In this document: in pieces, positions 58,193 through 64,000 of the stretch
Layout of the letters: each line of letters starts with the position of its first letter
Numbering within the stretch: the stretch's first letter is position 1
Assembly (NCBI RefSeq): GCF_947242115.1
Contig: NC_074715.1
Location: 45,049,086 to 45,113,085, forward strand
DNA from: Biomphalaria glabrata
Taxonomy: Eukaryota; Mollusca; Gastropoda; Planorbidae
DNA length: 64,000 nucleotides
Direction: 5' to 3'
Program-made: the position numbers and the translations under genes
Notes under the pieces: model-generated
The model's database searches: none
What the model saw: only the letters and a program-made list of their open reading frames with translations
What the model was told of the DNA's origin: nothing

Positions 58193-58420
58193 TCAAGGAC
58201 TTGACAGCCACACAACACAACCCAAGGACTTGACAGCCACACACACCTCCAAGGACTTGACAGCCACACACAACACATTTCCAAGGACTTAATAGCCACA
58301 CAACACACATCCAAAGGACTTAACAGCCACACACAAACACATCCAAAGAGTTGACAGCAACACACAACACATATCCAAGGACTTGACAGCCACACAACAC
58401 ACACCCAAGGACTTGAGAGA
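58193..58420. repeat. 27-32 bp minisatellite, eight copies
   Basis: CCAAGGACTTGACAGCCACA then CACAACACA repeats with unit starts near 58195, 58224, 58251, 58283, 58314, 58346, 58377 and 58407. Length variation is in the CA-rich part. Minus-strand frames over it (SPWVCVVWLSSPW type) are repeat artefacts. Confidence 0.93.
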
Positions 58421-59349
58421 GCCATTTTGATTGTTGGCCAAAATTATGCGCAGTAAACTTTTTTTTTCCTTGCGCGTTTGTTATTTGATGAACAAGATTT
58501 CTTTGTTGACCTCTACATTAATCATCATATACATGAGATAATAAATACATCGAAAGAAAATCATGAAGAATTAATCTAGCCAAATTGGCTCCGAGCAGAA
58601 GTTGTGTATCTCTCTCCCAGCACAGATTCCGAAGTGTATTTTCGTCACGTTTTTTGAGATCACTGCAAGCTCCGAGAAAAGAAAAACGTGTATCTCAGAC
58701 TCTCATGAAAAACGTTAGTAAAGACGAAATAAAGTACATCTCCCAGAATTCCCTTTTATGACTGGCTTTGTTGAGGATCATTTCTTGGGAATCAGGAACA
58801 TCACATGTAGTAACTAGGAATTAGACGAAGGCTGAGAAGACTCCAAACATAATAACAACACCAACAAGAATTCAATGGCTTGGATTGCGAATACTCTTAT
58901 TTCCTTTAGTGTTTTACTATTAATATTTTTGTTTGTTGGCTAAACATAAGCATTTCTGAGATTTGGAAAAGCGTGCGAGGAAAAGCGTAAAAAAAAGAGC
59001 AGAGGTAAAAAAAAAAAAGAAGAGAGAAGATGAATATGAACAAGTTTGTATGTTTTCGACTGTAAGGACCAAAGAGTGCAAGATAAAAAAATTTGAAATA
59101 TAAAGAAACTAAATGGTTAAAAAAAAAACGAGAGAAGGCGGACTGAGTGACACACTACTAGGACAACCCCTAGAAGCCTGTCTGGACAATCAAACATCAA
59201 CCACGGCTTGAAGCTAGATGCCCCCCCCAGAATGGGACAAGCACGAGGTTAAAGGTCGATCCTATACAAGCGAAGAGTTATGGCCTGTAAAGAGTAGAAC
59301 GTCTACATGGATTGAGGGGTTGGGGAGTGGGATAGGGTAGCAAATTGTG

Positions 59350-59720
59350 TGTGAGAGGAGAGAGAGAGAGAGAGAGAGAGAGAAGCTGAGAGACACTGAG
59401 AGCAACAGGACAGGGAGAGATGATGAGATTTGTGAAGCAGATCGATGCGGGATAACATGAAGGAGAATGGTTTGAGATGGTTGCAAGAGGCACAGATGAT
59501 CCGACATCGCAATCTCAAGAGAGGCCAGAACTGCCCGGGTATTATTTGTTTGCCTACTTTCTCCTCCCTATCCCCCAGCGGTTGATGTTACACGATGTCA
59601 GAGGAGATAAGGACACTAGAAGGAGAAGAGGTTTGATCGTCATAAATTAGTTTTGTTGGAATAGTTCTGAGGCACGGAGAAAGTGAAGCACAATGTAGGA
59701 ATGTGTGTGTGTGTGTGTCT
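59350..59720. repeat. microsatellites (AG)n and (GT)n
   Basis: (AG) about 15 units at 59353-59383 and (GT) about 9 units at 59702-59719, separated by ordinary sequence. Confidence 0.95.
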
Positions 59721-59894
59721 GGTTTAGTCAGTGTGAGTCTGTTTAATCAGTGTGTGTTGAGGACGAGCTAGAATCGTCATGATAAACGATGAATCATGAT
59801 TAAAACCAGAAATAATAATTCGATCTATTTACTATTTTCATGTTCTAAAACTTTTGACTTACGCTTTTTTTAAATTGTCAAGACTAAAAGTTTT

Positions 59895-60064
59895 ACTTGA
59901 AATTGTTTAGTCCAATAGATTCCTTTTAAATTTAGTCCATTAGCTTTATTTACACTGTTTAGTTTATTCCAAAAGCTTCATTTTAAATTGTTTAGTCCAA
60001 TAGCTTTCTTTAAACTGTTTAGCCCAGTAACTTTATTTTAAATTGTTTAGTCCAATAGCTTCAC
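59895..60064. repeat. 27-30 bp degenerate tandem repeat, about six copies
   Basis: The unit AAATTGTTTAGTCCAATAGC then TTTATTTT recurs with substitutions (ACTGTTTAGTTTATTCCAAAAG, AACTGTTTAGCCCAGTAAC). The spread of differences suggests an old array. Confidence 0.88.
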
Positions 60065-61572
60065 GTATAATTTCTCTACTTTATTTATTATTTGCCATAA
60101 CAAATCATACACAATATTGATATTTTCATTATAAGTAAATTTTCTATTCTAAAAAAAAAAAAGAAGAAATATGTTTCACCTTTTTATTATCAAAAACGTT
60201 AGTGGATAAATTGTAGTAGATACTACTTGCAAACAACGCATAATGTAACATTGATTCGTAATCAATCTTTCACAAGGCAAAAATGTGTCTAATGATGAGA
60301 CAGTCTGCAGTGGTGCCCCAACAAACCAGGCACTGCTAAACGTGACAGAAATTTTACATAGCAGAAAAAAAGAAATATAAAAACAGACTTAGGTTGCCCC
60401 CCTTTATCTACGGGTAATAGATAGAACCAGTTTTCAAGAATTCGTTGAACAAGTCAGAACAAAATGTTTAGGTTTCAAGTTGTCACTAGTTCGTCTTGGA
60501 GTGTCTGCGCACGTCTCTGATGGGACCATGAAGAAAGTAAGACACATATTTCAGTTGTGTAGGCCGAGCAATTTCTGATGAAACCAAGAGCTGGACTGTC
60601 GTAATTCAAGTTAATTTAAGAGTGGGGTGAACGTTGAAGAGACTAGCAAGAGACGTGAGGCAGACAGGACGTGCATTTGTAGTGATTTTAAATGTTTTCA
60701 TTTATGCTTCTACACACATCTGCTTTCAAGTTGAAGCTGTTGTATAGTTATTAATTCAAAATCTATTTTAAGTTTGTCTTAAAAGAAGTTTGCTCAAGTT
60801 TATTTCATTAGAAATTAAATACGCCTACATCGGTTTAGTTGTACTCGCTGTCTAGAGGTACAAACCAAGGACCGAGAGCTAATCCCGGCTCTATAGCTTA
60901 ACCTCCATTTTTACTTCAACATGTCAAGTTCTAAGTAGATATATAATACAAGCACGAGAAGGCTCTATACTTTTAATTCCGAAAGTAATTTAATAACTGT
61001 GTAAATTAGCGGATCTAAAAAAAAAACAGCTATAGTGCAGATTTTGTTTATTTCCATATCGTCATTCCATTTTGACATTACAATAATGGCAATGTCTTCG
61101 ATTACGAAGATTAAGGATGAGTGCAGTGTTTCACATGACTATGCAAACAGAGTTGCGACCTACATATTTTCCCGCATCTAGAGCAGACAAAGCCGTTGTC
61201 CGCCGGCGGTTTTTTACATTTTTTTTTCGTCTTCTGCGCCTGTCTTCAATAAGAAATTTTGGAACTCACTCAAAGTGTCCCGCAGTTCTTGTGAGAGCTC
61301 TTCAATTAAACAAAACTATGTATTTCTTCAACAGAAGTGTTCTCCATCACAATGAACATTTCCACCGAGTGTTACCAACAGAGAGGTGTCAGAGGTGAGA
61401 AACATAACAGGTTGAGTAACACTGCATGTACGGTCTATATCTTATTAAGTACGATAATCATGGCCATTGTAAGACAATGATGTAACTGATAGAGATAAAC
61501 ATCAATATGTCTTTCATCAAGAATTCTTAAAAGTTGCTTGAAAATGTAAAAAGATAAAAGTGAAAGTATGAG

Positions 61573-61614
<42 letters not shown>

Positions 61615-63034
61615 AGAATGACAGAAAAAAATAAGAAAAAGAGAAAAAAAAAAGATTGAATTTCCAAATGACAGAGTGATATAGAGAGAGAAAAAAAGAG
61701 AGAGAGAGAGAGAGTTGAAAGAATAAAAGAGACGATATCGAAGACTAATTTATAGTTAAAAAAAAAAAAAAAGCAACCGCCAATCAAAAGTCAGCCTCGG
61801 CCTGAAGGTCAGAACAATCGATTTGATTGGATTACGCTTGTAACTGCTCCAGCGGCTCAAAACTGTACTCACATAAAGTGACAGTCTACAGAGAACTGAT
61901 ATTTCTGAGTCACGTTTTGACACACACTGCTGACTCACTTGGTGGGGGGGGGGGGGGGGGAGGGCGAGACTACCAGAGCTACCACTTCATTTCAAACAGG
62001 ACAACACGCTTGCGTTCAGGCCCTGGGACCTCATGCATTTTACTTTCATTCCTTTGTGACCCTAACTTAAACACTAAAACCCTAAATTACTTAGTCACTC
62101 ACGCAAAGTCACTAGCAAACATTTTTTTTTTGAGGAAAATGGAAAAGTTAAACGAAAGGGAGAGAACTCGTATATGACAAATATCAGAATCCAAGATAAA
62201 TGTTGAATTACGCGCCTAATGAAAGATAACTCTGGACCAGAATCGAGTATAATTTAGAAATGGAGTATGTAAAAGTGGGTTCTAAACATGTAGCATCAAT
62301 AGTTCTCATTTTGTATCACGCCTATTTTTAGCGGCCCCAGAAAGGGGAAAAGACGCTATTAGTTTTGTGTGGAATGTCTGTCCGTCCCGTTTAGATCTCG
62401 TAAACTAGAAAAAGATAGTGAAACTCCGACATCACAATATTTCAGACCATTCAAAGTTTTGATGCAGCGGCTACTTTTTTCTTTTCTGAAAGCGAAAAAT
62501 TTAATTTCTTAAATAACTTATGCAAGCAGTATTTTTCATAAAATTACACCATTTTTACAACTATTCACTATTAGTAGTAACAAACACTTGTGGCTCTTTA
62601 ATAGAATCGGTCGGAGACACTTATATCTATATCATATTTATGCAAACGTTTGTAGATTTTATGTCAAATTTTTTTTTCCATTTGTATTGTTAAGTTATGT
62701 AAGTTCTGTCATACTAACTACTACAATTACACACACAAAAAAATGATTTCTTTTTTTTTAAAGAGAAAAAATCTATCTAGTATGCATATAAGGTGTACAT
62801 AATTTAAAACAACAATTAATAAGTAATTTTTCATATTATCGCGTGAGCTGCAGTGCTGATCCACAGTTATAAAACACTTATCTAAAGAAAAAAAATTAAT
62901 TAAAATTTTTTAATTTTTGTTCGAATTTTCTTTTCTTTTAGGAATTAGAGATTGACCATTTACAAAACAATTAGATATTCATTATAAGACATCAGTTAGG
63001 CCAGGTTCACATGCGACACTGCATTAATGTTTAC
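60065..63034. other. gene-free stretch with simple repeats
   Basis: Includes (AG)n at 61571-61611 and 61685-61712, a G run at 61944-61960 and a repeat-like block GGCCCCAGAAAGGGGAAAAG then ACGCTATTAGTTTTGTGTGG at 62332. A 93-codon frame at 61117-61398 ends next to a GTGAGA donor-like site but matches nothing known. Confidence 0.45.
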
Positions 63035-63135
63035 ATATCCTTTGGTTTGCTGAACCGCTGGGGCGCCACACAAGATCTGTCAACCTTCTTTCTCCATTCT
63101 TCTATGTCATTTGTCTTTGATCGAATTTAATTCTG
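63035..63135 (-). mobile_element. LINE group A extreme C-terminus
   Basis: Minus-strand text IEEWRKKVDRSCVAPQRFSK then PKD corresponds to NREEWRKTFNRSCVIPQQLN then RLRD in the 44.1-kb copy. Only the last part of the element survives. Confidence 0.65.
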
Positions 63136-64000
63136 ATGTTCTTTCCGAAAAATATTGATACCTGCCTTTTTATCTGCCTGGGTGGACCACTTCGGGGGCT
63201 GATTTAGAGTTTGTGTTTTCACACAAACTGTCTTTGTAACCTTGTTTTTCTTATAGTGCTTATTGAACTCTGAAGTACTATTGCATTTGATGGCGTATTA
63301 TTTTCTGTTTCGATTCCTTCTATTACCTCACATTTGCGTCATAAAAAAAATGAATTACTTATTTTGACAAATTTTCATTACCCTATCGATCTGAAATTTC
63401 GCACGAGTCGTAACGTGCGACAAACTATTTTAGTCAAACTTCACTTCATTAATTAGTGTCTAACTTTTTTTTTTTGCATTATGAAGAAGGAAGAGTGCGT
63501 TTTTGGCGGCCATCTTATTCATTTCGATGTTTTTCATAGATCTAGAATCTAGATCTATTTACGTTTGATCTTATTTAGCATGTCCGTTAGCTACGATGCA
63601 AGAGCATTGTGCAAATAATGCGAATGCCGTGGATTAGATCCCTAAAACTGGACATTTTTTGTCTCTTCATCTATGCTATAAGACAAACAACAAAAATATT
63701 AAGAAATTAAAAAAAAAAATTTACTTGTGATTGTAAAAACATTTAGATGGCCTACACAAGTCTGCTTCCGACATTTTCTTATGTACTAACAAAATTTGAT
63801 GGAAATAACAAAAATGTCATTCCACTGACACCCCTTCCCCCTTTTTTTTCCCTACGTATATATGTTGGTCATTTCTACACTGTGGCTGAATGTATAAACC
63901 ATGTAGCCACACCCACGAGGTCTGAGAAAGAACAATAGTTCTGGAAATCAACTGAAGTGGTCGCTACGGGAGATTCTAGAGATGAAAACTATTAAACTAA
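63136..64000. other. gene-free right edge
   Basis: A TAGATCTAGAATCTAGATCTA palindromic patch at 63537-63557; otherwise AT-rich with no supported frame. Confidence 0.45.

Noticed and set aside
58126-58425. 99-codon minus-strand frame with repeated SPWVCVVWLSSPW
   Set aside because: Translation of the 27-32 bp minisatellite; no start context or homologue.
59262-59518. serine/leucine-rich minus-strand frames
   Set aside because: They run across an (AG)n microsatellite, giving SLSLSL artefacts.
61117-61398. 93-codon plus-strand frame ending beside a GTGAGA site
   Set aside because: Composition is not gene-like, no family is recognised and no partner exon was found.

Overview
The window is eukaryotic nuclear DNA, AT-rich and intron-containing, and looks like a gastropod mollusc, probably a heterobranch snail or slug. 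The pointers are compact host genes with short AT-rich introns, many decayed LINE, hAT and tRNA-derived SINE pieces, and dense patches of the palindromic words TAGATCTA and TAGGCCTA. The species call is inference; the genes are read directly from translations.

Host genes: (1) 1-217, minus, the first coding exon of a USP24-like deubiquitinase with its N-terminal UBA domain, running off the left edge. (2) 5174-10316, minus, a complete six-coding-exon tektin-2 (422 aa) with an intact RPNVELCRD signature and a likely non-coding first exon near 11.6 kb. (3) 22308-23516, minus, a single-coding-exon beta-1,3-galactosyltransferase-like enzyme (GT31, 402 aa, type II membrane protein) followed by a predicted 3' intron. 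(4) 34228-35948, plus, a three-exon ACOT13/THEM2-type hotdog thioesterase (145 aa) whose last codons and stop are tandemly duplicated into its 3' UTR. (5) 41290-42420, minus, a possible unrecognised two-exon gene for an 80 aa basic, serine-rich protein. Nothing ties these genes into one pathway; they are ordinary neighbours.

Repeats: 10-15 kb, 17 kb, 19.6-20.6 kb, 24 kb and 27-34 kb are mobile-element rich. Two hAT elements are bounded by exact 8-bp target duplications: 27856-30694 (ZMYM1/DUF4371-type transposase remnant, inserted into a LINE) and 45463-48404 (hAT C-terminal dimerisation remnant, carrying a tRNA-derived SINE and a Ty3-like retrotransposon fossil). Two non-autonomous hAT-like elements (17177-17680, 51286-51635) have terminal inverted repeats and imperfect 8-bp duplications. 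One tRNA-derived SINE family has about six copies. LINE pieces fall into at least four groups, all broken.

The right third (43-64 kb) has no convincing protein gene. It holds minisatellites, short inverted-repeat elements, LINE mosaics, simple repeats and a GC-richer patch at 52.1-53.5 kb that could be an orphan promoter or first exon. No CRISPR array, rRNA, functional tRNA or wholly new system was seen. The most unusual signals are the in-frame 3' exon behind the glycosyltransferase, the unknown 80 aa gene and the nested transposons.
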